Source of the DNA: Gari tellinella
Taxonomy: Eukaryota > Mollusca > Bivalvia > Cardiida > Psammobiidae
DNA length: 64,000 nt
Assembly (NCBI GenBank): GCA_922989275.2
Contig: OV277861.1
Coordinates: forward strand, 51,809,623-51,873,622
Direction of reading: 5' to 3'
Of this stretch, positions 42,156 to 53,256 are shown piece by piece; within the stretch, counting starts at the first letter, position 1; each line of letters starts with the position of its first letter. The notes below the pieces were generated by a model. It saw only the letters and a list, made by a program, of their open reading frames with translations. It made no database searches and had not been told where the DNA came from. Both the position numbers and the translations under genes were made by a program.

Positions 42156-45100
42156 TCATTCGCAAATGCCTGAAGTTTTGTTACAGTTCTGGTTTTCGGC
42201 ACAACACGTGTATGTCACGTACGGGCTATACTCACAGCACTGCCTACCCGTAGGGCAGGGGTGATCATCGCAGGTAAGAGGCTGTGGGGTAGGCGTCGAG
42301 GGATCATACCCGCAAAACTGACCTTTGCACTGTGTTCCAGGCAATATAGCAGCAATGAGAAGATCCATAACAGCGCTCTGTTGCATTGGGGCTCCAACTT
42401 TGAAGGGGCCAGGCCAGTGTTTCGAGAACACAGGCCCCGTGTGCGGAAAGTATGAAGGGCCATCTTTAAACGTTATATTACAGTCAACAGCAGGGTCTGC
42501 ATCGCAAATGTTATGTTTGATGTTCGAGTCTATTTGAATGTCCAGCAACCCGCGAAGGAATGCTATTTTGTCAGGGTCTCTAAGTTCGTCTATGAGGTAT
42601 CTAATGTTTCTAGCTAAAATGCCTTTGAACATAAGTGCATCGTCGTCACAATTAGGTTCACATTGCTCCACGAGTATACCATTGGCATCTCCCCGGTCTT
42701 CGAATATTGCCAGCGCCATTTTGTATGCCAGGTCAAGGTGAGCCTCATTTTTATCTGTCTTGTACATTTCACTTAGCGCGCCGATCATCACCCCGCTGTT
42801 ATAGGTCAGTCCAAACTCGTCGGCCGGGGTACAGTTTGTGTGAAGACTGTCTGTGATAAGATATTTACTGTTTATCAAACTATTGTTCATTATGAAATGG
42901 TAAATCATATCCATCTTTAACCTGTAAACATGCTTTTTCGTAAGTCTATATAGTCGTCCGGCGAGCTGCATCAACTCTACGTTGGTGATGGTCTGTTTTG
43001 ACACATATGATGTATCGAACCAGAACCCACCGGAGCAGCTGTGGGATTTATCCCAGCCAAGTTTCCAACACCAGTTGAAGATGTCTTCAGCGACATTTAA
43101 GAATCCGTCGAATCCCAGAACCTCGTGAATCCTGCTGTAAGAGAGACCGTACCAGGCCATATCGTCAAAGGATGGGTATGGGCCATAGGCCTCCTGTAAA
43201 CTGTACATGTCTCTCTGACTGCTCTTAATGACACTGAGGTAACGTCTGTTCGTTTTGTTAGTGTATGCTGCGAAGTTCGTGAAGGTCTCTAACACTACAC
43301 CATCTTGCCAGAACCCGTCATATCCGTTCCATATCTACCTCATGAAATGAAAAGATATTTATCAATTACAGTGGAGAATCTGTTATTCTTTCCCGTTTAA
43401 ACGCAAACGTACGCAAACGCAAAACACTAAAACGTAGAAAAGAACAACTTTTGGACAATTCTGATATTTCATGTTTATCTTGGTGGCAAACAGTTAGGAG
43501 CCTGATCAGACGCCGGGTTACCCGGCGTCTGATCTGGCTCCAAACTGTTTGTACTGCAAATAATAGTTTTAGCGTAAACGCGTTTATTGGGAAAGAATAA
43601 CAGATTCTCCACTGTATAACAAGTTGGTCGTGTAGATATTGTATGGAAATATCTGCACCTCATGAACCCTATCACCCTATCAACGCCAAAATATATATCG
43701 TCTGTTTTAATCTCTTCATCGTCTGCTTTAATCGCTTCATCGTCATGTAATATAGTCTGCTTTAATGTTGCTATCTAGATCTACATATGTTTTTAAGGTA
43801 GATTTTAAAAAAAAACCATATGGCTTCAGCAATCCAGAATTTGGATTGTAAAGTGGATATTTATTTTAATAGTTATTTTACTGTATTTATAATAATACGA
43901 GTGCCAAACAGTTTTGACCCTGATTAGACGCTGCGTTACGCAGCGTATGATCTAGGTCCAAACTGTTTGCATAGTCGATTTTATTCGCCCTTTTAAAGAC
44001 TTAAACCGTGACTCTTTCTTGAAGAGAGTTGGGTTTTAAATGTTTTACATGTATGTACTTACTGTGCTGGCGGTCTTTTTGATTGTGAGGTTGTGGAACA
44101 GGGTTTATATTTTATGTACACTGTTTGTCTTTATAGGTGAATATAGGAGATAAGTGTGAGGTTGGGCGCCCCTAAACCCAGGTTTAACCCCCCAGTGGTT
44201 GTTAATGATTAATTAATTTATAGTTAATTATTGATTGCTACTGACCGTACCAAGGCGGGCTCCTATATTCACTTTGCTTTATGTTTGTCTTGCGTGTTGT
44301 TTTCTATTTAGTGTGTAGATGAAGGAATGGTATTGCATGTGTGTGTGTGTTTGTTGTGGTATGACTGTGTGTGTGTGTTCTGCTTGAGAGGTGGGTGTAT
44401 TGTTTGTGTTACGTTTCCTGCTTGAGTCTTTCGTATTTATTTATTTACGGCACTGCGACACAGAATAGGTCATATGGCGTCGATTAATGACGACATGGGA
44501 TGGTGATAAAAAATCTTTCAAAAAGATAAGTTCGTCATGGACCTGCTTTCTTTTTAGTTCTTGGGAGAGGAGGGTTTTTTAAACCCCAGAATTACGGCAA
44601 GATACTATAACGTTTACTAGTTATTTATATTGTCTTATTCTTCACATTTTTCAACTATAGACATGCCTTAGAAGAAGTAGTAGTATTACCAGAAGCGGTT
44701 ATATCAACAGGTGTTGTAGTTATGGATGTAGTGGTAGTAGTATAATAAGTTGTAAAGGGTGTAATAGTAATTATTAGTAGTATTAGCATAAGAAGTTGTA
44801 GGAGAGGAGTAGAAGTAGAAGTAACAGTCGTACAAGTCTCATAATAGTATTAGTATCAGCAGCAGCGGTAGTAGGTGTAGTAGTAAAATAAGTACTAGTA
44901 TAGTAGCAGTCGTAGTTGCACTAATAGTTCATTTAGTAGTGGATGTAGAAGTTATAGCAGAATAAGCAGTAAATGATGCAACAGCATAAGTAATATTAAC
45001 AGAAGTAATAACAGCAGGAGCAGCGGTATTCTAAGTAGTAGTAAAAGCAGTAGTAGTTTTAGCAATAGTAACAGTGACAGTCGTAGTATAATAGTAATAT

Positions 45101-45446
45101 TAGTAGTAGCAGCAGTATAAGTAGTTGTAAGAGTAAAAGTATATAGATGTAGTAGTAATAGTAGAAGAAGTAGCAGCAGAAGTAGTAATAGTAGTAGTTG
45201 GAAGTGATAGCAGAAGTAGTGGTTGTAGTTACTGACTTGATAACTGAACAGCCCCGCTATGGGAGACGGGTACCAGTTGGCTTGATGGGCGAACTGTGCT
45301 GCACATGCCCAGTAGGCGGCCCTGTCGTTGCCATACATCTGCATGCTACACGTCCTGTTGGCACCCCCGCTCTGCGATCTCGGTATGGAGATACTGAAGC
45401 ACAGCAAGGATGCTGCTATTGACACGATTACACATCGACTTAACAT
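42156..45446 (-). CDS. Secreted GH76-family glycosidase, gene 4 (two exons, diverged)
   Basis: Exon 1 is 45237-45446 and exon 2 is 42156-43334. The 1902-bp intron has donor TATCAA|GTCAGT and acceptor GGTAG|ATATGG, phase 0, at the same codon as genes 1-3; 462 residues. The signal peptide is MLSRCVIVSIAASLLCFSIS. CSMQMYGNDRAAYWACAAQF and SPIAGLFSYQ-IWNGYDGFWQDG match the paralogues. Exon 2 has YPSFDDMAWYGLSYSRI (paired aspartates), GGFWFD, TYNSGVMIGALSEMY, DDDALMFKGILARNIRYL and the eight-Cys tail LTCDDHPCPTGRQCCEYSPY. It is the most divergent member. The intron carries an A MITE (43369-43614), an S-like element, a small foldback and a GTA repeat. The donor is weaker than in the others, so splicing should be confirmed. 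Confidence 0.85.
43369..43614. mobile_element. Family A MITE in the gene 4 intron
   Basis: Ends CAGTGGAGAATCTGTTATTC and AACAGATTCTCCACTG with TA flanks; palindrome GGAGCCTGATCAGACGCCGG and its complement. It starts 34 bp inside the intron from the exon 2 acceptor, so it may sit close to the branch point. Confidence 0.9.
43670..43990. mobile_element. Family S-like element, degraded
   Basis: CACCCTATCAACGCC, repeated ATCGTCTG words, and palindrome AAACAGTTTTGACCCTGATT-AGACGCTGCG/CGCAGCGTATGATCTAGG-TCCAAACTGTTTG near 43905-43970. The ends are indistinct. Confidence 0.55.
44137..44272. mobile_element. Small element with 12-bp inverted ends
   Basis: GTGAATATAGGA at 44137 and TCCTATATTCAC at 44261-44272 are perfect inverted ends of a 136-bp segment. 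The interior has GGGCGCCCC and an AT-rich TTAATTAATTTATAGTTAAT stretch. Superfamily unknown. Confidence 0.55.
44441..44500. repeat. TTTACGxC...GTCATATGGCG repeat
   Basis: TTTACGGCACTGCGACACAG-AATAGGTCATATGGCGTCG resembles 53869-53925 (TTTTACGTCGCTTTCAACAG...GTCATATCGCGACG). It is a shared dispersed repeat, possibly the conserved tail of a SINE. Type not established. Confidence 0.4.
44660..45230. repeat. Imperfect GTA/TAG trinucleotide repeat in the gene 4 intron
   Basis: Continuous AGTAGTAG, AGCAGCAG and GTAGAAGTAG runs that end at the exon 1 donor of gene 4. Apparent poly-Leu reading frames on the minus strand come from this repeat and are not coding. Confidence 0.9.
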
Positions 45447-45761
45447 CTTAAATATTTTTTTAAAAAGCTTTTTGCAATTGAAATTTTGGTCCTTATCGTC
45501 TCCAAATATTTACAAGAAAATCCAACCCGTAAGCTTTATGTAACTTTTAAAACAAGAGTGTATGCAATCGAATATATTCATAGTTATCACCGAAAGTTAT
45601 ATGAACAAAGTGTAAACACAAACGTATTGTACAAATATATGAGAAAACATCACGTTGACGGACTGATAACACACATGTACCGTATACATGTACTAAATCA
45701 AACCCAATATTAATCCATTGAAACCTAGTGTCTACTAAAGAGGACATTGTAAAACAGTGTA
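45447..45761. other. Upstream flank of gene 4
   Basis: No exon or clear TATA match to the block upstream of genes 1-3. AT-rich non-coding sequence. Confidence 0.45.
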
Positions 45762-46120
45762 CAGCGCTCCCTCTCTACAACGACACCCACTGGGAGACAA
45801 ACATTATATACGTTGTTCGGAGGGAGTCATTATAGAGAGAGACATATGTATACATTTGCAAACAGCTTGAATCCAGATCAGACGCCGCGTTACGCGGCGT
45901 CTGATCTGGATTCAAGCTGTTTGTCACTCGTCATTAAGGTTTTTTTTCTTCCAAATGTCAATTATGTATTTTTGAGAAAAACAGCAGACGACAATTTTAA
46001 GCAGACGACTTTTGCAACGTGAATACGTTGGACAGAAGTGTATTGTTAAGGGAACTACGACAAGGGTCGTTGTAAGGAGGTAACCGTTGTTCGCAGGGCC
46101 GTTGTAGAGAGGGATTACTG
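45762..46120. mobile_element. Family B MITE, complete
   Basis: Ends CAGCGCTCCCTCTCTACAAC and GTTGTAGAGAGGGATTACTG, TA flanks. Palindrome CAGCTTGAATCCAGATCAGA...TCTGATCTGGATTCAAGCTG. CAGCAGACGAC and GCAGACGAC occur in the right half. Confidence 0.9.
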
Positions 46121-46127
46121 TACATGT

Positions 46128-46215
46128 AGACTCTGATTACACGCCGCTTTACGCGGCGTCTCATCAGTATGTGCACTGATTTCTATTTCGCGTTACGCGG
46201 CGTCTGATCAGGATC
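46128..46215. repeat. Two adjoining palindrome remnants
   Basis: CTCTGATTACACGCCGCTTT-ACGCGGCGTCTCATCAG, then CGCGTTACGCGGCGTCTGAT-CAGGATC. Both are pieces of the core palindrome without terminal repeats. Confidence 0.65.
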
Positions 46216-47831
46216 TTCAAAGTTAAGATCTTTTAAGTTAGTAAAATATAACCCACACCTCAAAACAATTAGTTTTTATGTACTTTTAGGAACCAATCAA
46301 AATGACTTCAAACTTGACATTTTGTTTTTAGAAATGAAACGAAATATATTTCTATGCAAAACAAAGAAAATCGTTCCGTCAATAACCGGGTCAAATAACT
46401 CATTAAAGATAGCATGGGATATTAAACAAGCACGTAATAATACAGAAAATACAGTTTCTACATGGACAATTGTACTATATCGTGTAATAAACTATATTTA
46501 GACATAAAAACTTACTGTAATATAAATAACCTTCCAAAATGCATGTTTCTTCCTGTATTTTTTATATACCATTTTCATTTCCCCCCATAAAAATGTATTT
46601 TTTTTCATATTTACATTCAATAGACAAATTGTATGTTAGAAATATGAATTAGTTTTTAATGATATATATTTCAATAATATAATGTATTGTATTTTCTACT
46701 TATACTACATGATGTTGGAATGTAAAGATATGTATGGGTGTACAATAGATCTATGTGAACAAAATTATTGAGAAAAAAAAGATCTTCACTGTTTGCAAAT
46801 AATTATTATAATCGGGGTAAGACAGTAAAGGGGTTATCGAATAGTCATATCAGTATAATATGTAGCATTAGGATAGTAGTCTAATGTATGCTAGATAACA
46901 CATTTTCGCTCATTGTTTACAGTCAATTCTCAACAGCTCGAATCTGCAAAAAGTACATATCCTGACTAGACGTCTCTTTGAGATGTTAGTGGTTTGGATA
47001 CTGGACATAATTTATTGGGTATTCATCAAATACCTATTGGGTACCATATAAATCATTTTTTCTATATTCTCTTTAAGTTTATTATTTTACTAGAGTTTTC
47101 GCATTTTCCTTTGGCTTTTTTACCCCTTCAAAAACAAATGGGATTTCAAAAGGATTTGGTAAATACGCCGAAAAGCGGTTTTCCTGTTTCTCTGCAAAAA
47201 AGTCGATATCGACCATAGAATTCAATTTTTTCAGTTCAGGATGTCTTTTCTCCTCGTTACTCGATAATCCTGGGAGCAAACATTGACATAAAATTCAAAC
47301 CAACTGGGGTTGGAAACATTATAGTTTTATAATAAGAGCAGACGACAATTGTTGCAGACGAAATAAAATTACTCATCATGCAAATATATTAATTCAGTGT
47401 CGTGTGTCCTTGGCAGTTACTCTGACCGGGTCACGGTGATCCGTAAGTTGTGGCGAGTGCTAGTTAGTAGTTACGTAAAATCTAATGAATATGCATGAGC
47501 TCATGGAGTCATTAGCGAAACAGATCCCAGACGACAAGTCTGATTTGGAAACACATTAGTGTTCAGCTTAAGAACTGCAAACGAGCTTGTGATATTGTTT
47601 TCAATCAGTTTGGGCCTTTCGTTTACGCATATGAACTCGGTGTCTAAAGACCCAATTGAACTATTTGAATTTGTAACTTTAATAATTATTTAAAGGAAAA
47701 TCATCGAACCTACTTGTATGCGAATTGCTGCAGACATATTGTTTTGACAGTTGAGATGACGGTATTCGTTCCCATCTAAACGCAAACGGAATGCAATAAA
47801 GTGTATACAGTGATTTTGTTTGTGACGTTTA
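46216..47831. other. Unassigned non-coding DNA
   Basis: AT-rich, no supported gene. Near 47336-47366 GCAGACGACAATTGTTGCAG is an S-interior word. A worn A arm (CATCTAAACGCAAACGG) lies at 47773. Confidence 0.5.
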
Positions 47832-48077
47832 CAGTGGAGAATCTGTTATTTTTTCCCGTTTAAACGCAAACGTACGCAAACGCAAAGCACTAAAACGTAG
47901 AAAAGAACAACTTTTGCACAATACTGATAATTCTTGTTTATCTTGGTGGCAAACAGTTTGGAGCCTGATCAGACGCCGGGTAACCCGGCGTCTGATCTGG
48001 CTCCAAACTGTTTGCACTGCAAATAATAGTTTTAGCGTAAACGCGTTTATTGGGATGGAATAACAGATTCTCCACTG
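47832..48077. mobile_element. Family A MITE, TA target
   Basis: Ends CAGTGGAGAATCTGTTATTT and AATAACAGATTCTCCACTG, full palindrome GGAGCCTGATCAGACGCCGG and its complement. Confidence 0.9.
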
Positions 48078-48078
48078 T

Positions 48079-48189
48079 ATACAGTTTAGAGTCTGACCAA
48101 ACGCCGGGTTATCCGGCTTCTGATCAGGCTTCAAACTATTTGCAATGGACATAACTATTAAAGCATAAGCGCGTTCATTTGGAAAGGGT
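48079..48189. mobile_element. Family A half-element
   Basis: ACAGTTTAGAGTCTGACCAA, palindrome, then ATAACTATTAAAGCATAAGC and TTTGGAAAGG. It abuts the preceding A copy and the next one, so three A copies are contiguous. Confidence 0.65.
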
Positions 48190-48190
48190 A

Positions 48191-48445
48191 CAGTGGCGAA
48201 AACGTTTTTTTTCCCCAATAAACGCGTTTACGCTAAAACTATTCTTTCCAATGCAAACAGTTTGGAGCCAGATCAGACGCCGGGTAACCCGGCGTCTGAT
48301 CAGGCTCCAAACTGTTTGCCACTCTTATAAAACAGAATAGTCAGAATTGTCCAAAAGTTGTTATTTTGTACATTTTATTGCATTTGCGTTTGCGTTTGAC
48401 GGGAAAGAATAACGCTTCTCTTTCAGCGTAACGTTTTCTCCACTT
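48191..48445. mobile_element. Family A MITE, diverged
   Basis: CAGTGGCGAAAACGTTTTTT left and AACGTTTTCTCCACTT right; palindrome GGAGCCAGATCAGACGCCGG. The right end is duplicated in part (AACGCTTCTCTTTCAGCGT before it). Confidence 0.8.
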
Positions 48446-48658
48446 TACATGGTAATTGTGGTAACGTTGATGGATCGTCTTACAATCCGAGACCGATAAG
48501 CAGTGTAACCGATGGTGTTCTTGACATTCATCAATATATTATCAAGTAGTACATGTATACAGAGAAGAAGACTCTATTTTTATCCAGTTCAAATCGAAAC
48601 GAAACGAAAACGCTATGCAGCAATAAATAGAAAATAGAATATCAGAGGTCGATATATA

Positions 48659-48904
48659 CAGTGGAGAATCTGTTATTCTTTCCCGTTTAAACGCAAACGT
48701 ACGCAAACGCAAAGCGCTAAAACGTAGAAAAGAACAATTTTTGGACAATTCTGATAACTCATGTTTATATTGGTGGCAAACAGTTTGTAGCCTGATCAGA
48801 CGCCGGGTTACCCGGCGTCTGATCTGGCTCCAAGCTGTTTGTAAAAGAAAAAATAGTTTTCGCGTAAACGCGTTTATCGGGAAAGAATAACAGATTCTCC
48901 ACTG
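48659..48904. mobile_element. Family A MITE, TA target
   Basis: Ends CAGTGGAGAATCTGTTATTC and AACAGATTCTCCACTG; one palindrome flank reads TTTGTAGCC instead of TTTGGAGCC. Confidence 0.9.
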
Positions 48905-49357
48905 TAAGAACTATTAGAGCAATTTAATAATTTTGATTTGCCTTAGGCAAAATAAAAAAATAATACCTGTGTTTCCGGTATCCCGACCGACCCTAGTTGT
49001 TCCCTACGACCCTAAACATTTTTTTTTAATTTTTCGAAAAATGTATCAGCGAATGTCGGTAATTTTTGCAGAGCGTGTAATAGAAGCTATTCTCTACTTA
49101 ATTGTTTATAGAGCTATTTTATAGAGTTTTTTTTAGTGTTTAAAAAATGATTGTTAAATAAGATTAAGCAAATATCTATGTAAACTTTGCTCTAAATCTG
49201 TCATATAGCACGTTCCTTGCACCTATTATCTGCTAGTGAATTAACAATTGACACTTTCAATTTGTAAATAAAACTGAATGCTGAGACCTCTCAAAGTAGT
49301 CTGCAATATCATGACATTGTACTATTCAAAATGTCCATGCACAACATTTTATAATAC
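48905..49357. other. Unassigned non-coding DNA
   Basis: AT-rich; no supported feature. Confidence 0.45.
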
Positions 49358-49607
49358 TGATGAAGTTATTCTTTACCTATCAATGAGTTGATGTTGAAAG
49401 AGATCGGAGCCAGATCAGACGTCGAGTATCCTGGCGTCTGCTCTGGCTCAAAACTGATTGCCGCTCAGAATAAAATGAATCGTTAGAAACCTCTAACACT
49501 TTATATTTTCTATCCCGACGCCCGATCTTGCTCCAAACATTTAGCAATGGAAATAATAGTTTTAGCATAAACGCATTTATCTGGAAAGAATAACGTCATC
49601 TAAACTG
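49358..49607. mobile_element. Family A MITE, old copy
   Basis: Diverged ends (GATGAAGTTATTCTTTACC; GGAAAGAATAACGTCATC-TAAACTG) and palindrome GGAGCCAGATCAGACGTCGA/CCTGGCGTCTGCTCTGGCTC, with an additional arm CGACGCCCGATCTTGCTCCA downstream. Confidence 0.65.
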
Positions 49608-49859
49608 TATGGCACGTTTTTCTGTGGACATATTTCTGATGTGGACGACCTCTATGATCAGATGAAGTACAGTACCAATTTTATTCTCTTACATTACTCA
49701 TCTACAACACTTGTATACTGTACAACCTATCCTGGAAATGGATTTTACTGTAAAAAATGCAAATACGGAATATATCGGGCCTCTCCCTCTGCCTGCGGTA
49801 CATATCCCTCTGTCTCCGGACTATCCCGGTACATGTATCACTTCCATGAATAGTACTTA

Positions 49860-50106
49860 CAGTGGAGAATCTGTTATTCTTTCCCAATAAACGCGTTTAC
49901 GCTAAAACTATTATTTCCAATACAAACAGTTTGGAGCCAGATCAGACGCCGGGTTACCCGGCGTCTGATCAGGCTCCAAACTGTTTGCCACCAAGATAAA
50001 CAAGAATTATCAGATTTGTCCAAAAGTTGTACTTTTCTACGTTTTAGTGCTTTGCGTTTTGCGTACGTTTGCGTTTAAACGGGAAAGAATAACAGATTCT
50101 CCACTG
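49860..50106. mobile_element. Family A MITE, TA target
   Basis: Complete copy with both ends (CAGTGGAGAATCTGTTATTC; GATTCTCCACTG) and full palindrome. Confidence 0.9.
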
Positions 50107-50168
50107 TACCACACCTAACCTAGTTCGATGAGACTTGTCAAGCATTCCCACGTGATGCTAATCATGAC

Positions 50169-50337
50169 TTAACCCGTCACCTGCTTCAAACAATTATTGT
50201 CTGCTATTATATCTCAAATTTAATTTTTAAGTATTTGTGACTTATGAATGGTTGAAATGAGTGAAAAACAGTCTGATCAGGATCTAAAACTGGTTACAAA
50301 TACTCGTTCTTCCAAGGGTAAGGCAGAAAGGAGTTAA
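50169..50337. mobile_element. Family S MITE lacking most of its palindrome
   Basis: TTAA both ends. TTAACCCGTCACCTGC left and GGCAGAAAGGAGTTAA right. Centre reduced to AAACAGTCTGATCAGGATCT. Confidence 0.75.
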
Positions 50338-50346
50338 CACTTTGTA

Positions 50347-50592
50347 CAGTGGAGAATCTGTTATTCTTTCCCAATAAACGCGTTTACGCTAAAACTATTA
50401 TTTGCAGTGCAAACAGTTTGGAGCCAGATCAGACGCCGGGTAACCCGGCGTCTGATCAGGCTCGAAACTGTTTGCCACCAAGATAAACAAGAATTATCAG
50501 AATTGTCCAAAAGTTGTTCTTTTCTACGTTTTAGTGCTTTGCGTTTGCGTACGTTTGCGTTTAAACGGGAAAGAATAACAGATTCTCCACTG
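50347..50592. mobile_element. Family A MITE, TA target
   Basis: Complete copy: CAGTGGAGAATCTGTTATTC and GATTCTCCACTG ends, full palindrome. Confidence 0.9.
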
Positions 50593-50827
50593 TAGGTTGA
50601 ATTACCGGTCTGCATTTCATTTTATATATATTTCTAGTCATTTTCTATGAAATAATTCAATTCTAGTTTCAAACAGTTTGGATTCTGAATGAGGTGTAAA
50701 TTGGTGCCAGATCTGGGTTCAATACTGTTTGTAAGTGCAGTCATTCTGCGATAAACCCTGTAAGGGCGAAGTCATATATTAACCAGATTTATCTAGAATT
50801 TATTCATAACTGATTCGACGGCAGCTA

Positions 50828-51073
50828 CAGTGGAGAACCTGTTATTCTTTCCCGTTTAAACGTAAACGTACGCAAACGCAAAACACTAAAACGTAGAAAA
50901 GAACAACTTTTGGACAATTCTGATAATTCTTGTTTATCTTGGTGGCAAACAGTTTGGAGCCTGATCAGACGCCGGGTTACCCGGCGTCTGATCTGGCTCC
51001 AAACTGTTTGCACTGCAAATAATAGTTTTAGCGTAAACGCATTTATTGGGAAAGAATAACAGATTCTCCACTA
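50828..51073. mobile_element. Family A MITE in the tandem array, copy 1
   Basis: CAGTGGAGAACCTGTTATTC start; right end CTCCACTA (G to A change shared with copy 2). Confidence 0.9.
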
Positions 51074-51463
51074 TATTCGGTAATACTCCTCCGCAAATAC
51101 AGTGGAGCAGACGTTATTCTTTTCTTACAAACGCGTTTATCCCTTTCATGGCCAAATTATTCGGGAGAGTTTTACCCCTTCCCCACTTTATTGTCGTTTG
51201 CTCCAGTATTGTTGTCTGCAAGACACGTTTCAAAGTTAGATTTAAGGTTGTATAACAAAAACAGATAAGAGTGTCAAACAGTTTGGGTCCTGATCAGACG
51301 CCGCGTTATGCTGCATTTGATCAGAACCCAAACTGTTTGCAAGCGCGATGTAAGGCGTCGTTGAGAGAGAAAGGCTTAAGCTAAAACACCATGTTCATTG
51401 CACACAATGTAGACACCGACTTACCATGGGTCTGATCTTGCTCCAAACTGTTTGACACTCATA

Positions 51464-51709
51464 CAGTGGAGAATCTGTTATTCTTTCCCGTTTAAACGCA
51501 AACGTACGCAAACGCAAAGCACTAAAACGTAGAAAAGAACAACTTTTGGACAATTCTGATAATTCTTGTTTATCTTGGTGGCAAACAGTTTGGAGCCTGA
51601 TCAGACGCCGGGTTACCCGGCGTCTGATCTGGCTCCAAACTGTTTGCACTGCAAATAATAGTTTTAGCGTAAACGCATTTATTGGGAAAGAATAACAGAT
51701 TCTCCACTA
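51464..51709. mobile_element. Family A MITE in the tandem array, copy 2
   Basis: CAGTGGAGAATCTG start, CTCCACTA end; full palindrome. Confidence 0.9.
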
Positions 51710-52098
51710 TATTCGGTAATACTCCTCCGCAAATACAGTGGAGCAGACGTTATTCTTTTCTTACAAACGCGTTTATCCCTTTCATGGCCAAATTATTCGG
51801 GAGAGTTTTACCCCTTCCCCACTTTATTGTCGTTTGCTCCAGTATTGTTGTCTGCAAGACACGTTTCAAAGTTAGATTTAAGGTTGTATAACAAAAACAG
51901 ATAAGAGTGTCAAACAGTTTGGGTCCTGATCAGACGCCGCGTTATGCTGCATTTGATCAGAACCCAACTGTTTGCAAGCGCGATGTAAGGCGTCGTTGAG
52001 AGAGAAAGGCTTAAGCTAAAACACCATGTTCATTGCACACAATGTAGACACCGACTTACCATGGGTCTGATCTTGCTCCAAACTGTTTGACACTCATA

Positions 52099-52330
52099 CA
52101 GTGGAGAATCTGTTATTCTTTCCCGTTTAAACGCAAACGTACGCAAACGAAAAGAAATAACAACTTTTGGACAGTTCTGATAATTCTTGTTTATCTTGGT
52201 GGCAAACAGTTTGGAGCCTGATCAGACGCCGGGTTACCCGGCGTCTGATCTGGCTCCAAACTGTTTGCACTGCAAATAATAGTTTTAGCGTAAACGCGTT
52301 TATTGGGAAAGAATAACACATTCTCCACTG
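52099..52330. mobile_element. Family A MITE in the tandem array, copy 3
   Basis: Full ends, but the left arm lacks about 14 bp (CGTACGCAAACG joins AAAAGAAATAACAACTTTTG). Confidence 0.9.
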
Positions 52331-52625
52331 TATTAGTATAAACTATAAGAAATTTCACAATATTTACATTTTCTACCTTTATTGCAATGCGTTTGCGTTC
52401 AATCTGAGTGGAATTATACCTTCTCCACTGTATCAATATGGTCGCCGTAAATATCAATTCATTTACTTTATCAATGCTATATTTTATTCTGTAGGTCTGA
52501 TCACTGACATCAAATTAATATATACTTTATAAAATAATATAAATATTAGATACCATAATATTACTCTGCTTAAACGTCACTAAAACGAACTCATTTTTCA
52601 GTAGTTTAGCGTACAGGTGACTTCT
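52331..52625. other. Non-coding DNA with an A end fragment
   Basis: ATGCGTTTGCGTTCAATCTG and CTTCTCCACTGTA (52385-52432) are a truncated A right end. The rest is AT-rich. Confidence 0.5.
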
Positions 52626-52861
52626 TAACCTTTTAATGATCAAACTTATCGTGAGGGTTTTACTACTTCACCGCCATATCGGCGTCTGATTAAATATTGT
52701 TGTCTGCAATATCGTTTCAAATTAGATTGAATGCAGTATGACTTACGTATTTTCAAGACAAGTGGCAAACAGTTTTGATCCTGATCAGACGCCGCGTCTG
52801 ATCAGAATCAAAACTGTTTGCAAATGCGTTTTTTTGACGTCATTGAGAGTGAAAAGATTAA
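52626..52861. mobile_element. Family S MITE with loop-free palindrome
   Basis: TTAACCTTTTAATGATC start; GAGAGTGAAAAGATTAA end. Palindrome CAGTTTTGATCCTGATCAGA-CGCC runs straight into its complement (GCGTCTGATCAGAATCAAAACTG). Confidence 0.7.
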
Positions 52862-52887
52862 ACACAATGTTGAATGCGAAGTAGAAA

Positions 52888-52949
52888 TATGCATTATATT
52901 ATTTATTATGCAAGCCCCGCTTTTAAGCTGCATTCTTTCCTGATCACTA
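52888..52949. repeat. About 61-bp direct duplication, left copy
   Basis: TATGCATTATATTATTTATT...GCATTCTTTCCTGATCACTA; repeated at 53196-53256 with a TTTTAAG/TTGAAG difference. It begins and ends with TA and abuts the A element exactly. Confidence 0.9.
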
Positions 52950-53195
52950 CAGTGGAGAATCTGTTATTCTTTCCCGATAAACGCGTTTACGCTAAAACTA
53001 TTTTTTCTTTTACAAACAGTTTGTAGCCAGATCAGAAGCCGGGTAACCCGGCGTCTGATCTGGCTCCAAACTGTTTGCCACCAATATAAACATGAGTTAT
53101 CAGAATTGTCCAAAAATTGTTCTTTCCTACGTTTTAGGGCTTTGCGTTTGCGTACGTTTGCATTTAAACGGGAAAGAATAACAGATTCTCCACTG
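52950..53195. mobile_element. Family A MITE between about 61-bp duplications
   Basis: Complete A copy (CAGTGGAGAATCTGTTATTC; GATTCTCCACTG). The palindrome reads TTTGTAGCCAGATCAGAAGC/CCGGCGTCTGATCTGGCTCC. Flanked by long direct repeats. Confidence 0.9.
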
Positions 53196-53256
53196 TATGC
53201 ATTATATTATTTATTATGCAAGCCCCGCTTGAAGCTGCATTCTTTCCTGATCACTA
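53196..53256. repeat. About 61-bp direct duplication, right copy
   Basis: Second copy of 52888-52949, beginning at the TA that follows the A element. Confidence 0.9.

Larger units (their letters stand above)
50828..52330. repeat. 636-bp tandem array bounded by A elements
   Basis: Units 50828-51463 and 51464-52098 are nearly identical, followed by a third A element (52099-52330). Each unit is an A element, a solo A end (CAGTGGAGCAGACGTTATTC), and an S-type segment with palindrome TTTGGGTCCTGATCAGACGC...GATCAGAACCCAAACTG. Repeat junctions fall in A sequence, so recombination between A copies is the likely cause. Confidence 0.85.

Noticed and set aside
44952..45236. Leu-rich C-terminal extension of the gene 4 exon 1 frame
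   Set aside because: It is read-through into an intronic GTA/TAG repeat after the GTCAGT donor.
50828..52330. CRISPR-like array of regularly spaced palindromes
   Set aside because: The repeats are full MITEs with TA or TTAA targets in eukaryotic DNA; spacing comes from a 636-bp tandem duplication.
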